Made by a program: the position numbers and the translations under genes. The notes under the pieces are model-generated. The model saw only the letters and a program-made list of their open reading frames with translations. It did not search any database and had not been told where the DNA came from. 52,866 bases of DNA from an uncultured Clostridia bacterium. Its GTDB lineage: Bacteria > Bacillota > Clostridia > Christensenellales > DTU072. The stretch is from assembly GCA_944372095.1 (NCBI GenBank), contig CALVYG010000008.1:1-52866 (forward strand), read 5' to 3'. Below are positions 1 through 8,647 of the stretch, piece by piece (position 1 is the stretch's first letter; each line of letters starts with the position of its first letter).

Positions 1-73
1 ACTCTATTTTACCACAGATTTGTATGAACTCCTTTTTTTCTCCCTCTTCTGTTGCACTTAATAGTATAATTCA
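1..73. mobile_element. Terminal remnant of an insertion sequence (left window edge)
   Basis: The block ACCACAGATTTGTATGAACT (11-30) followed by GTTGCACTTA (51-60) and AATTCA (68-73) reappears, reverse-complemented and in the same order, at 52792-52849. The two copies differ between the blocks, so they are related rather than identical. This pattern fits the outer end of an IS whose body lies left of the window. The family is not certain; the GTTGCACTT core reminds me of IS30-type ends, but no transposase is visible. Confidence 0.5.
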
Positions 74-80
74 CCTTATT

Positions 81-116
81 AAAAAACAGGCTGTCCCGTT
101 CTGCGGGACAGCCTGT
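81..116 (-). terminator. Intrinsic terminator of the HMA-domain gene
   Basis: A perfect 13-bp stem (86-98 with 104-116) with a 5-nt loop is followed, reading the minus strand, by a run of five or six T residues (81-86). It lies about 30 bp downstream of the minus-strand stop codon at 149. Confidence 0.85.
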
Positions 117-148
117 TTCGGCTTTTCTTTTTCCTGCCGTTTCAGACG

Positions 149-409
149 TTATTTCTTTTTGAAAAAAGAAAAAAACGTTTTCTTTTCGTACGGCTCGTTA
201 TTATACGACGTCACCTTGTATCCTAAATCGGTAATCGCTTTTTTTACGGCGTCTTCGTCTAAATTACCGTCAGATATGATTATTGCCTGTTTTTTGTCGT
301 GTGAAGATTCAACTCTCTTTACCTCGCACACCTTTCTTATTGCGTCGTTGACGTGGCTTTCGCACATTCCGCACATCATTCCTTCTATTCCGATAACGGT
401 TTTCCGCAT
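149..409 (-). CDS. Heavy-metal-associated (HMA) domain protein, copper-chaperone-like
   Basis: An 86-residue soluble protein consisting almost entirely of one HMA fold. The metal-binding loop is GMMCGMCESH with Cys13 and Cys16, the pattern used to bind Cu(I) or other soft metals in CopZ-type chaperones and in the N-terminal domains of P-type ATPases. After the domain there is a short basic, Phe-rich tail (KKTFFSFFKKK). The ATG is preceded on the minus strand by a good GGAGG site. No P-type ATPase or copper regulator is adjacent, so the partner and the metal are unknown. It is a single-gene unit with its own terminator just downstream. Confidence 0.85.
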   Translation of the reverse strand: MRKTVIGIEGMMCGMCESHVNDAIRKVCEVKRVESSHDKKQAIIISDGNLDEDAVKKAITDLGYKVTSYNNEPYEKKTFFSFFKKK

Positions 410-517
410 TTTACCTCCGCGTTTTCTTTACTTTTTTATTTCTTCTTTATTATATATCGGTAATATTCTATTGTCAAGCAATATGAAATATGTTTCATAT
501 TATCCGTATGCTTAAAT

Positions 518-1684
518 TTACGGTAAAATTTTCAGAACGGCGACTTTAAGATAGAGGGCTTCGTCCAAGCCGAGAAGGGTTGCGTGGTCGCGCGACTGGG
601 TTCGTATTTCCACGAGTTTTGCTTTTGTTCCGGAATGCAGGCACGCTTCCGTCAGCATTTGAATGAAGAGGGGAAGAGTTAGGTGCTGGGAACAGCTGCA
701 AGTTATCAGCGTACCGCCTTTATTGAGCAGTTTCAATGCGTTTATGTTTATGTCAAGGTAACCCTTATATCCTTCTTTTACGGTATCGGTTGTTTTGGTG
801 AATGCGGGTGGGTCGAGGATGATTACGTCAAACGACCGGCGGTCTTTTTTGTATTCTCTAAGCAACTCGAACACGTCTGCCTGTACGGTGGAAATGTTTT
901 TGAACCCGTTAAGGGCGGCGTTTTCTTTTACCGATTCGAGAGCAAGCGCGCTTATATCGGCGGCGGTTATTTCTTTTGCGCCGTATTTGGCGGCGTTCAG
1001 AGAGAATCCGCCCTGATTGCAGAAGCAATCGAGCACGGTTTTGTTTTTAACGTATGCGCCTATACAGGCACGGTTTTCTTTCTGGTCGAGGAAATATCCC
1101 GTTTTTTGTCCGTTTTCAACGTCGATTTTCAATTTTATGCCGTTTTCTTCGATAATCAGGTCTCGGTTAAGCGTTCCGTATAAAACGCCTTTTGTTAGCG
1201 GCAGTCCTTCTTTTTCTCTTACGGCAACGTCGCTGCGTTCGTATATACATGCGGGATTGAAAAGTTCGACAAGAATATCGGTAATCATTTCTTTCCGCAC
1301 GTCCATTCCGAGTGAAAGGAACTGAACGACGAGGTGGTCGCCGTATTTATCCGCTATAAGAGCGGGCAGAAGGTCGCTTTCGCCGAAAACTACGCGATAA
1401 TTGTCTTTATATCCTAAACTTCTGCGGTATTCGTCCGCCTGTTTTATTCTGTTAAGAAAAAAAGTCCTGTCTATCGGGGTTTCGTCGCGGGTAAGAATAC
1501 GGACTATGATTTTTGACAGATGGTTGATATATCCGTAACCGACGAATCTTCCGTCCCAAGATACTACCTTTGCAATACTTCCCTGTTTGTCTTTGCCTTC
1601 GATTTTCGCAACTTCGTTGGCATACACCCACGGGTGGTGCATTATTCTTTTTTCTTCGCCTTTTTTTAACGTCAGTGTATACAT
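518..1684 (-). CDS. rlmI: RlmI-like class I rRNA (cytosine-C5) methyltransferase
   Basis: A 388-residue protein with an N-terminal PUA-like RNA-binding domain (about residues 1-75, beginning LTLKKGEEKRIMHHPWVY) and a C-terminal Rossmann methyltransferase. The SAM-binding strand reads LDCFCNQGGFSLNAA and the catalytic loop DPPAFTK, and a CSCSQH segment carries the cysteine expected of m5C enzymes. Length and order match the RlmI/YccW family, which methylates 23S rRNA (C1962 in E. coli) using S-adenosylmethionine. It starts 2 nt after the trmB stop codon, so it is the third gene of a minus-strand operon aminotransferase-trmB-rlmI. The exact target nucleotide here is inferred from the family. 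Confidence 0.87.
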   Translation of the reverse strand: MYTLTLKKGEEKRIMHHPWVYANEVAKIEGKDKQGSIAKVVSWDGRFVGYGYINHLSKIIVRILTRDETPIDRTFFLNRIKQADEYRRSLGYKDNYRVVFGESDLLPALIADKYGDHLVVQFLSLGMDVRKEMITDILVELFNPACIYERSDVAVREKEGLPLTKGVLYGTLNRDLIIEENGIKLKIDVENGQKTGYFLDQKENRACIGAYVKNKTVLDCFCNQGGFSLNAAKYGAKEITAADISALALESVKENAALNGFKNISTVQADVFELLREYKKDRRSFDVIILDPPAFTKTTDTVKEGYKGYLDININALKLLNKGGTLITCSCSQHLTLPLFIQMLTEACLHSGTKAKLVEIRTQSRDHATLLGLDEALYLKVAVLKILP

Positions 1685-1686
1685 AT

Positions 1687-2358
1687 TTATTCCTTGATTT
1701 TTGCCGTAAGGGCATATATCGGTTTCCCGAGAGAAATGTACTTTCTTTCGTATTCGGTAATAATTCCGACTTCGCCGTTTTTATGAATATCGTAGTTTTT
1801 TTCGGTTATTACGAAACCGTTATTTTCAAGCTGTTCCGCCGAATATTCGAAAAATTCCTTATCATCGGTTTTCTGGCTTACGAATCCGTTTTCAGACAGA
1901 ATCAAACGGTAAATATCCGAAAATCTCGGGGAAGTAAGGCGTTGTTTCGCATATCCTTTACGAGGCAGGGGATTTGAAAAATTGAGATAAATTCCCGAAA
2001 CGGAATGAGGCGGAATATATTTCGGGAGACATTCGGCTTTAACGCGCATAAATCTGACGTTTCCGATATTTTCCGAAACTGCTCTTTCAACGCCCGTAAG
2101 AATTATGTTTCCGATACATTCTACCGCAAGGAAATTACGGTCGGGAAAAAGCAGAGCCGATTCGCAGGAAAAACTGCCTTGTCCGCAGCCGATTTCGAGA
2201 AAAACGGGCGCATTGCGTCCGAAAAGATTTTCAAAATCGAGATAAGCGCGTTCTTTAAGTATATCGTTTACGTTCCGCGTATCGTCGTAAGTCTGTATAA
2301 ACCATTTTCCGCACGCGTCCAGACGTTCGAACGCGTTTGTGCGGTGTCTCATTCTCAT
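1687..2358 (-). CDS. trmB: tRNA (guanine-N7-)-methyltransferase TrmB
   Basis: A 223-residue protein carrying TrmB hallmarks: the SAM loop LEIGCGQGSF, an acidic residue in AVECIG after the second strand, and the segment NFSNPLPRKGYAKQRLTSPRF, which corresponds to the NFPDPWPKKRHxKRRL signature. The enzyme makes m7G46 in the tRNA variable loop. The signature is somewhat degenerate, with Ser and Asn where Pro and Asp are usual and Leu for Trp, but the gene is intact. Its ATG overlaps the stop of the upstream aminotransferase gene by 4 nt (ATGA), which indicates translational coupling, and it is followed after 2 nt by the rlmI-like gene. Confidence 0.85.
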   Translation of the reverse strand: MRMRHRTNAFERLDACGKWFIQTYDDTRNVNDILKERAYLDFENLFGRNAPVFLEIGCGQGSFSCESALLFPDRNFLAVECIGNIILTGVERAVSENIGNVRFMRVKAECLPKYIPPHSVSGIYLNFSNPLPRKGYAKQRLTSPRFSDIYRLILSENGFVSQKTDDKEFFEYSAEQLENNGFVITEKNYDIHKNGEVGIITEYERKYISLGKPIYALTAKIKE

Positions 2359-3539
2359 TCCGCGTAACTCTCCGCAAGGGTTTTGAATAACGGCAGAGAC
2401 CGTTTTATCATATCGTACGATACGCAGTAGGAAATTCGTACATAACCTTTTACACCGAAACTGTCTGACGGAACCAGGAGCAATCCGAGTTTTTTAGCAC
2501 GGTCGGAAAAGGCTTTTGCGTCGGGTTCAAGCGCTTTTACGAAAAGGTAAAACGCGCCTTCGGGTTTAACGAAATCGTAGCCGTAATCTTCAAGCGCGTT
2601 GCAGAGCAGGTCGCGGTTGCGCTTATAAGCGTCTATATCTCCCTTGCAGCGTATGCAGTCGGCAACCACGCGTTGGAAAAGACTCGGAGCGCATACGTAT
2701 CCGAGACTTCTACCCGCACCGCATACGGCGTAGTAAACGTTTTCGGCGTCCGTGCATTCCGGGTTTACCGCGATATATCCGATACGTTCCCCCGGAAGGG
2801 AAAGTGATTTACTGTAACTGTAACATACGATTGTATCCTTGTAATAATTCATAAGATACGGAACGGTTATTCCGTCATATACGATTTCACGGTAAGGCTC
2901 GTCGCAGATAACGAATATCGGGTGTCCGTATTTTTTTGATTTGGATTCTAAAACAGCGCATAATGCTTTTATTTGTGTTTCCGTATAAACAACGCCCGAG
3001 GGATTGTTGGGAGAATTTATTATTATTCCTTTCGTGTTTTCCGTAATTTTTGATTCAAATTCGGTCAGGTTAAGCGACATATTTTCGCCCGGTCCGATTA
3101 CTACGGTTTTTGCGCCGGTGTTTCCGATAAAAACGCCGTATTCGGGAAAGAACGGAGCGAAAACGATAAATTCGTCGTTATCCTCTTTAAGAGCGGACAG
3201 CGTGATGCTGAGCGAAGCCGCCGCGCCCGCAGTCATATATATGAGGTCGGGAGTCATTCCCGCGGAATATCTTTCGTTAATATAATCCGATATTGTTTTT
3301 CTCACCGTAAAATCGCCCTGGGCAGAGGTATATCCGTGTATTACGGTGCTGTCGGGAAAGGAAATAAGTTTTTCCAAAGACTGCCGTACTTCTTCCGGGG
3401 CGGGAACGTTCGGGTTCCCGAGTGAAAAATCGTATACGTTTTCTTCGCCTTTTTCCGCGGCAAGTTTTTTACCGTATTCGAACAAATCTCTTATGACAGA
3501 GCGGTTCGAGCCTAATTTATACATTTTTTCGTTGTACAT
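2355..3539 (-). CDS. Class I/II pyridoxal-phosphate aminotransferase (aspartate aminotransferase-like)
   Basis: A 394-residue fold-type I PLP enzyme. The Schiff-base lysine lies in SYSKSLSLPGERIGY, the PLP-phosphate and ring contacts in NSPNNPSGVVY and CDEPYREIVYD, and a C-terminal VRISYC segment carries the carboxylate-binding Arg. Members of this subgroup transfer amino groups between an amino acid and 2-oxoglutarate, often aspartate; the real substrate cannot be read from sequence. The start codon has a clean GGAGGAAA site on the minus strand. It is first in an operon with trmB and rlmI, an association that suggests co-transcription rather than a shared pathway. Confidence 0.88.
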   Translation of the reverse strand: MYNEKMYKLGSNRSVIRDLFEYGKKLAAEKGEENVYDFSLGNPNVPAPEEVRQSLEKLISFPDSTVIHGYTSAQGDFTVRKTISDYINERYSAGMTPDLIYMTAGAAASLSITLSALKEDNDEFIVFAPFFPEYGVFIGNTGAKTVVIGPGENMSLNLTEFESKITENTKGIIINSPNNPSGVVYTETQIKALCAVLESKSKKYGHPIFVICDEPYREIVYDGITVPYLMNYYKDTIVCYSYSKSLSLPGERIGYIAVNPECTDAENVYYAVCGAGRSLGYVCAPSLFQRVVADCIRCKGDIDAYKRNRDLLCNALEDYGYDFVKPEGAFYLFVKALEPDAKAFSDRAKKLGLLLVPSDSFGVKGYVRISYCVSYDMIKRSLPLFKTLAESYAE

Positions 3540-3624
3540 TTTTCCTCCGAAGGTTAAGGGAATAATTTTATCGAATATACGGAATATAATATCACCAAAA
3601 CCGCGTCAAGTCAACGGAACGAAG

Positions 3625-3654
3625 TTGACAAAGCCTTAAACTGAGTTGTATACT
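3625..3654 (+). promoter_or_regulatory. Consensus sigma-A promoter for the DUF4422 gene
   Basis: TTGACA (3625-3630) and TATACT (3649-3654) are separated by 18 bp. The ATG at 3664 is only 9 nt past the -10 box, so the predicted transcription start falls within about 0-3 nt of the start codon and no ribosome-binding site can fit. The mRNA should be leaderless or nearly so. Confidence 0.75.
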
Positions 3655-3663
3655 ATCCGTATT

Positions 3664-4548
3664 ATGTCCGATATAAAAATTTTAGTTGTATACCATAAAG
3701 AATCGTATATATTGAAAGGCGAAGATTTTTATCCGATAAACGCCGGCCGCGCCGTGGCGAAAGAGGAAAACAGGTTATGGCTCGAAGCGAATACCGCAGG
3801 AGACGATACGGGGGATAACATTTCCGGACTTAATCCCGTTTATAACGAACTGACGGCAATTTACTGGGCGTGGAAAAACCTTGACGCGGATTATTACGGA
3901 CTGATGCATTACAGACGGCATTTTATGTTTTGCGACGGTGAAAAAAATTATTATACCGTTAAAAAAACCGATGAAAATTATCTTGAAAAAATCGGATATT
4001 CGCCGTCAAAACTCAGAGATATTCTCGCGGAAAACGATTTCATTGCGCCTAAACCCATGAAAGAAACGTCCGTTTACGAGCATTATAAAAACGCGCACGA
4101 TTCGTCGGATTTGGACGCGGCGATTGAGACGATAAAAACATTTTTCCCCGAATTTTACGATTCCTGTCAAAAATACGTTTTCGGGCAGAATTCTTATTTT
4201 TACAATATGTTTGTATTCGATAAAAATACGTTTTTCAGGTATTGCGAGTTTTTATTCGGGGTTATAGACAAAATAAAAGACAGATTCGTCGGTAAAAGAT
4301 TGTTCATATCCGAAAGACTTACGGGAATTTTTATAGAAAAACTTATAAGCGAAGGGAAAAAAGGCGCATTTTTGCCTACCGTATATGTTGAGGGAAAACT
4401 GAGCTGGAAAGACGCTTTTTCCCTTACGAAAAAAAATCTCGCGCTGAGAAACGGCGGAGGAATAAAAAGTCTGATTTACGCGTTCAAGCCCGTTCTGGAA
4501 AAAATTGTGCCGGGATTTGTGTTTCGGGCGTATCGTAACAGAAAATAA
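3664..4548 (+). CDS. DUF4422 domain protein, putative glycosyltransferase of surface polysaccharide
   Basis: A 294-residue protein built of one DUF4422 domain. It begins DIKILVVYHKE, a typical strand 1, and carries the family signature NELTAIYWAWKN followed by YYGLMHYRRHF. DUF4422 proteins occur in capsule and exopolysaccharide clusters and are presumed glycosyltransferases, though the reaction is not established. I use the ATG at 3664 rather than the in-frame TTG at 3646, because homologues begin with this strand and because the TTG overlaps the promoter -10 region. An ABC exporter pair begins 17 nt downstream with no visible terminator, so the three genes are probably co-transcribed. Confidence 0.8.
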   Translation: MSDIKILVVYHKESYILKGEDFYPINAGRAVAKEENRLWLEANTAGDDTGDNISGLNPVYNELTAIYWAWKNLDADYYGLMHYRRHFMFCDGEKNYYTVKKTDENYLEKIGYSPSKLRDILAENDFIAPKPMKETSVYEHYKNAHDSSDLDAAIETIKTFFPEFYDSCQKYVFGQNSYFYNMFVFDKNTFFRYCEFLFGVIDKIKDRFVGKRLFISERLTGIFIEKLISEGKKGAFLPTVYVEGKLSWKDAFSLTKKNLALRNGGGIKSLIYAFKPVLEKIVPGFVFRAYRNRK

Positions 4549-4565
4549 TATAAATATATTCTGAA

Positions 4566-6281
4566 ATGAAAAGTTTTTTAGTTTTTTTTGAATCGAGGAA
4601 AACGCAGTCGCTGCTGGCGCCCGTGTTGAAACTTTGCGAAGCGTTGTTGGAACTGCTGGTTCCGATATTCGTTGCGCAGATTATCGACGAAGGATTGCCG
4701 TCAGGTGACAGCGTTTTTATATGGACGAGGTGCGCAATCTTAATAGGTCTTGCCGCGGCGGGATTGGCGTTTTCCGTAGTTTCTCAATATTTCAGCGCGG
4801 TTTCGGCAACGGGTTTTGCATCTTCGCTCAGGCGCGCTCTTTATGCGAAAATAAACGATTTGTCTTTTGCAGACCTCGATAAAGCGGGAGCAGCGGCTGT
4901 CGTTACCCGCATTACGGGCGACGTTGAAAGATTGCAGACCGGTGTCAATATGGGACTCAGACTTTTTCTCCGTTCTCCGTTTATCGTTTTCGGGGCGGTG
5001 GTCGCGGCGTTTTGCGTGGACGCTATCGGCGCGACGGTTTTTGCCGTTGCCGTTCCCGTTCTTGCGGTTATCGTCTTTTCTATCCTTCTTGCGGGGATTA
5101 AAAAATATAAAATTTCACAAAGCGGACTGGAAAAACTTACTCTCCTTACCGGCGAGAACGTAACGGGAGTAAGGGTTCTGAGAGCCTTTGCAAAGGAAAA
5201 CGAGGAAACGGAAAAATTTGCCGAGGCAGACGAAAAATATACCAAGGCGCAGACCGTCGCCGGCAGAATTTCCGCGCTTATGAATCCGCTTACTTACGTC
5301 GTTATAAATTTTGCGATTATAACGCTTTTATATATCGGCGGAATAGAGGTTGATTCCGGAGACCTTTCAAAAGGACAGGTCGTGGCTTTATACAACTATC
5401 TTTCGCAGATTCTGGTCGAGCTGATAAAATTCGCCAATTTAATTATAACGGTTTCGCGCGCGGGGGCAAGCGGAAAAAGAATAAAGGAACTGCTTGACGT
5501 CAAACCTTCTCAGTCGTTTGCGGAAAATGAAATAATTTCCGATTCCGATTCGGAAATTGCGGTCAGATTCGAAAACGTATCGTTAAGTTACGGAGACGGA
5601 GCAAAAGCCCTCGACGGAATAAGTTTTGAAGTAAAACGCGGAGAAATCTTCGGTATTCTCGGCGGTACGGGCAGCGGAAAGAGTTCGGTTCTCAATCTTA
5701 TACCGAGGTTTTACGACGCGACGGAAGGAAAAATTTTCGTGGACGGGAACGACGTTAACCTTTATCCGAAAAAGCAATTGAGGGATAAGGTTGCGGTGGT
5801 TATGCAGAAGCCGTTTTTACTCAGCGATACCGTAAAGAACAATATCTGTTTCGGGGAAGCGGACGAAACCCGTCTTGCGGAAGCGATAGAAGTATCGCAG
5901 AGCGCGGACGTCATCGCGTCGAAAAAAGACGGGTTGGACGAAGAAGTGAGAAGAGGCGGAAGTAATTTTTCCGGAGGACAGAAACAAAGACTTTCGATAG
6001 CGCGCGCGTTATATAAAAATTCGGAAATCGTGCTTATGGACGACGCGTCAAGCGCGCTTGACAACATAACGGAAAGGAAATTGCGCGAAGGCATTGCGCG
6101 TCTTGATAAAACCGTAATAATGACGTCGCAGCGGACGACGGGACTTAAATGCGCGCAGAGAATACTCGTTCTGGAAGACGGAAAGGCTGTCGGATGCGAT
6201 ACGCCGGAAAACTTATTGAAAAATTGCGCGGTTTACCGCGAAATTTACGATTTGCAGAATTCGGATAAGGAGGCGGAATGA
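4566..6281 (+). CDS. Heterodimeric ABC exporter, subunit with degenerate ATP site
   Basis: A 571-residue half-transporter: six membrane helices (about residues 10-310) and a C-terminal nucleotide-binding domain. Walker A is GGTGSGKSS (from residue 366), the signature FSGGQ is canonical, but Walker B reads IVLMDD with Asp493 in place of the catalytic Glu, and the switch position is Gln522 rather than His. These substitutions mark the non-hydrolysing half of heterodimeric exporters such as TM287/288 or LmrCD. The partner starts in the ATGA overlap at 6278. The ATG has no obvious Shine-Dalgarno sequence. The substrate is unknown; drugs, lipids or peptides are all possible. Confidence 0.88.
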   Translation: MKSFLVFFESRKTQSLLAPVLKLCEALLELLVPIFVAQIIDEGLPSGDSVFIWTRCAILIGLAAAGLAFSVVSQYFSAVSATGFASSLRRALYAKINDLSFADLDKAGAAAVVTRITGDVERLQTGVNMGLRLFLRSPFIVFGAVVAAFCVDAIGATVFAVAVPVLAVIVFSILLAGIKKYKISQSGLEKLTLLTGENVTGVRVLRAFAKENEETEKFAEADEKYTKAQTVAGRISALMNPLTYVVINFAIITLLYIGGIEVDSGDLSKGQVVALYNYLSQILVELIKFANLIITVSRAGASGKRIKELLDVKPSQSFAENEIISDSDSEIAVRFENVSLSYGDGAKALDGISFEVKRGEIFGILGGTGSGKSSVLNLIPRFYDATEGKIFVDGNDVNLYPKKQLRDKVAVVMQKPFLLSDTVKNNICFGEADETRLAEAIEVSQSADVIASKKDGLDEEVRRGGSNFSGGQKQRLSIARALYKNSEIVLMDDASSALDNITERKLREGIARLDKTVIMTSQRTTGLKCAQRILVLEDGKAVGCDTPENLLKNCAVYREIYDLQNSDKEAE

Positions 6282-8005
6282 AAAAAATACCCCTTAAACG
6301 GATAATGAAATATATGAAACCTCATATGCCGTATCTGGTACTGAGCCTGGTATGTTCGCTTATATACGCGTTGAGCGCGCTTTTCGTGCCCGTGATGGTG
6401 GGAGAAAGCATAGATTTGTTCATAGGCAAAAAACAGGTTGATTTCAACAGACTTTGGAGCATTCTCGGCGTGATAAGCGGACTCGCCGCGGCGGCGGGAA
6501 TTTCTCAGTACGTTCAAGGCGTTTCAAATAACCGTCTCGCCTTTATGACGATTATGGATATAAGAAACGCGGTTATCGACAAACTTCAAAAACTTCCTCT
6601 CGCTTATTTCGACGCGAAACCCTCGGGAGAAATCGTCAACAGCGTCGTTGCGGACGCGGAATCCCTGTCCGACGGGATTGTTCTGGCGTTTACTCAGTTC
6701 TTTACAGGGATTGTGACGATAGCAGGCACTCTTGTTCTCATGTTCGTTTATAATCCGCTTATTGCGCTTATCGTAGTGGGACTTACGCCGATGTCGCTTT
6801 TTGCGGCGAAATATTTTTCTTCCAGAACGCACGCTAAATTTGCTTTACAGGCAAAGTTAAGAGCGGACGAAACCTCGTTTATAGAAGAAACCGTTTACAA
6901 CAACAAAACGGTGAAAGCATACGGCAGAGAAAGGGCGATGGAAGAGAAATTTGAAATTATCGACGAAAATTTACGTAAAACCGCACTCGACGCGACGTTC
7001 TATTCGTCGCTGACCAATCCCGTTACGAGATTCATAAACGCGGTGGTATATGCGGCGGTCGCGCTTGTCGGCGGTCTCAGCGCCGCGGGAATCATTACTT
7101 TCGGCGGAACCATTACGGCGGGCGTTCTTACCTGTTTATTGAATTATGCGGGACAATATGCAAAGCCTTTTAACGAAATTTCGGGCGTTATTACCGAATT
7201 GCAGGCGTCTGCCGTCGGCGCAAACAGAATTTTCTCTTTGCTCGACGCGGAAGAAGAACCTTCCGACAAGGACGGTAAAATCATATCGGGACCCGGCAAC
7301 GTGGAACTTGACAACGTATGTTTTTCCTACGATAAAAGCCGTGAGCTTATAAAGAATTTGTCCTTGAAAGTCGAACCCGGGAAGCACGTTGCAATCGTAG
7401 GACCTACCGGCTGCGGAAAAACTACGCTTATAAATCTGCTTATGAGGTTTTACGACGTGGATTCCGGCGCGGTTATAATCAACGGAACGGACGTTAAAGA
7501 GGGGACGAGACATTCCTTGCGCGACAACTGGGGAATGGTGTTGCAGGAGAGCTGGATAAGGAAAACAAGCGTACGCGAAAATCTGACTTTGGGCAGCGAT
7601 ATTGACGATAACAGAATCCTTGAAGCCGCAAGACTTTGTAAAGCGGACGGGTTCATCGCGCGTCTTGGAGGGCTCGATACCGAAATATCCGATGACAGTT
7701 TATCGCAGGGGGAAAGGCAGCTTTTATGTATAACGCGCGTAATGCTGTCCAATCCCGGAATGCTTATTTTAGACGAAGCGACAAGCGCGGTAGACGTCAG
7801 AACGGAAGTCAAAGTCAGCGGTGCTTTCGATTTACTGATGAAAGGGAAAACGAGTTTTATCGTTGCGCACAGGCTGTCCACTATCAGGAATGCGGATATG
7901 ATAATAGTTATGAGAGACGGAAACGTCGTCGATAAAGGCACGCATAAGGAACTGCTCGGAAAAGGAGGGTTCTATTCCGACCTGTATTACGGACTTGTCG
8001 AATAG
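6278..8005 (+). CDS. Heterodimeric ABC exporter, catalytic partner subunit
   Basis: A 575-residue half-transporter with six N-terminal membrane helices and an ATPase domain. Walker A GPTGCGKTT (near residue 375), Walker B MLILDE with Glu500, and switch His531 are all intact. The signature motif is instead degenerate, LSQGE (475-479). Pairing this chain with the upstream subunit gives one complete site (this Walker A/B with the partner FSGGQ) and one inactive site, the standard asymmetric arrangement. The start overlaps the partner stop codon by 4 nt. Downstream, the terminator that served this operon was split by the mobile element inserted at 8043. Confidence 0.9.
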   Translation: MKKIPLKRIMKYMKPHMPYLVLSLVCSLIYALSALFVPVMVGESIDLFIGKKQVDFNRLWSILGVISGLAAAAGISQYVQGVSNNRLAFMTIMDIRNAVIDKLQKLPLAYFDAKPSGEIVNSVVADAESLSDGIVLAFTQFFTGIVTIAGTLVLMFVYNPLIALIVVGLTPMSLFAAKYFSSRTHAKFALQAKLRADETSFIEETVYNNKTVKAYGRERAMEEKFEIIDENLRKTALDATFYSSLTNPVTRFINAVVYAAVALVGGLSAAGIITFGGTITAGVLTCLLNYAGQYAKPFNEISGVITELQASAVGANRIFSLLDAEEEPSDKDGKIISGPGNVELDNVCFSYDKSRELIKNLSLKVEPGKHVAIVGPTGCGKTTLINLLMRFYDVDSGAVIINGTDVKEGTRHSLRDNWGMVLQESWIRKTSVRENLTLGSDIDDNRILEAARLCKADGFIARLGGLDTEISDDSLSQGERQLLCITRVMLSNPGMLILDEATSAVDVRTEVKVSGAFDLLMKGKTSFIVAHRLSTIRNADMIIVMRDGNVVDKGTHKELLGKGGFYSDLYYGLVE

Positions 8006-8021
8006 TATTTATTTTGTGTGG

Positions 8022-8039
8022 AAAAATAAAAACGCACCG
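8022..8039. terminator. Left half of a bidirectional terminator interrupted by the mobile element
   Basis: An A-rich tract followed by CGCACCG (8033-8039) is the exact reverse complement of CGGTGCG plus a T-rich tract at 22519-22536. Joining 8042 directly to 22514 gives a 7-bp GC-rich stem extended by A/T pairs, with the 8-nt loop AATTAAAG. That is a textbook bidirectional terminator between two convergent genes. Confidence 0.7.
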
Positions 8040-8042
8040 AAT

Positions 8043-8049
8043 TAAAGCG
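8043..8049 (+). repeat. Left direct repeat / presumed attL core (TAAAGCG)
   Basis: Seven bases identical to 22514-22520. The flanks (AAT before, C after) differ from the right copy as expected for a recombination junction. It is short, so its significance rests on its reconstruction of the interrupted terminator loop. Confidence 0.6.
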
Positions 8050-8052
8050 CAA

Positions 8053-8066
8053 TTCCCATAGGGAAT
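8053..8066 (+). repeat. Left subterminal inverted repeat of the element
   Basis: TTCCCATAGGGAAT matches the reverse complement of 22494-22507 (TTCTCATAGGGATT) at 12 of 14 positions. The left copy is itself nearly palindromic (ATTCCC-ATA-GGGAAT), as is common for serine-recombinase binding sites. Confidence 0.6.
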
Positions 8067-8105
8067 AAAAAACTATAATTTAAGAGTTGCACTTTCAAGC
8101 GAGAG

Positions 8106-8147
8106 TAAAGCTTCGCGAATTAATCAAATTCGCGAAGCTTTATTTTT
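8106..8147 (+). terminator. Strong intrinsic terminator inside the left end of the element
   Basis: A perfect 16-bp stem (8106-8121 with 8127-8142), a 5-nt loop and a following T run. It now stops transcripts from the ABC exporter operon and insulates the cargo, replacing the terminator that the insertion broke. Confidence 0.85.
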
Positions 8148-8174
8148 AATTATCAAACTTTTGTTCCATTAAGG

Positions 8175-8203
8175 TTGACTTTATTGTGTTGTTATGATAT
8201 AAT
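8175..8203 (+). promoter_or_regulatory. Promoter of the XRE regulator gene
   Basis: TTGACT (8175-8180), a 17-bp spacer and a consensus TATAAT (8198-8203). The predicted start is about 38 nt before the ATG at 8249, which has an AGGAG site at 8238-8242. Confidence 0.75.
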
Positions 8204-8211
8204 TATTCTGT

Positions 8212-8228
8212 GTTATAGAACATATAAC
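8212..8228. promoter_or_regulatory. Palindromic operator near the transcription start of the XRE gene
   Basis: GTTATA and TATAAC are separated by 5 nt (GAACA), directly downstream of the -10 box. Its place suggests autorepression by the XRE protein encoded at 8249. Confidence 0.5.
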
Positions 8229-8248
8229 GAATGTAACAGGAGCTAATC

Positions 8249-8647
8249 ATGGCAAAGAAAAACTTTAGTATTCAAAGCGAAGAAAAAAATGCTTTGGGTA
8301 AATTAATTTCTAAATTGCGTAACGAAAGGAATCTTTCTTTACGTAAGTTTGCCGTTGCCGTGGGGTTATCTCCTTCTAATATGACCTACATCGAAAAAGG
8401 AATTAATATTCCAACGGCAGAAGTTTATTGGAAAATTCTAAAAGAGTTAAATCCAAAAACTGAAGATAAAAATGAAATGGATAAATTGTTTTGCAAGGTG
8501 CGAAAGATCCCTACCCCAGAAGTTTGTCAAGTTATATTAAACAACTATGAATTAGGAGAAAAAATAAAAAATATAGGCGATATAATTTTAACGACAGAGC
8601 AGTTGAACTTAGTGGAAGAATTATTTAAGTCATTTGCCAATACTTGA
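8249..8647 (+). CDS. XRE-family helix-turn-helix regulator of the element
   Basis: A 132-residue protein with an N-terminal HTH_XRE domain (about residues 13-70), seen in LGKLISKLRNERNLSLRKFA followed by VGLSPSNMTYIEKG. The C-terminal half (about 75-132) has no motif I recognise and may mediate dimerisation. It is the first gene of the element and is probably autoregulated through the palindrome at 8212-8228. Its stop codon lies inside a second palindrome (8645-8659) that precedes the restriction-modification operon, so it may also govern that operon, a common arrangement for controlling restriction genes. No peptidase or toxin domain is visible. Confidence 0.85.
   Translation: MAKKNFSIQSEEKNALGKLISKLRNERNLSLRKFAVAVGLSPSNMTYIEKGINIPTAEVYWKILKELNPKTEDKNEMDKLFCKVRKIPTPEVCQVILNNYELGEKIKNIGDIILTTEQLNLVEELFKSFANT

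Noticed and set aside
3646..3663. TTG at 3646 as start of the DUF4422 protein
   Set aside because: It overlaps the -10 region of the only good promoter and adds six residues not expected in the family.
8083..8095. GTTGCACTT near the left end of the mobile element, shared with the IS-like window ends
   Set aside because: Only nine bases match and none of the other blocks (ACCACA...TGAACT) is present, so it is probably chance.
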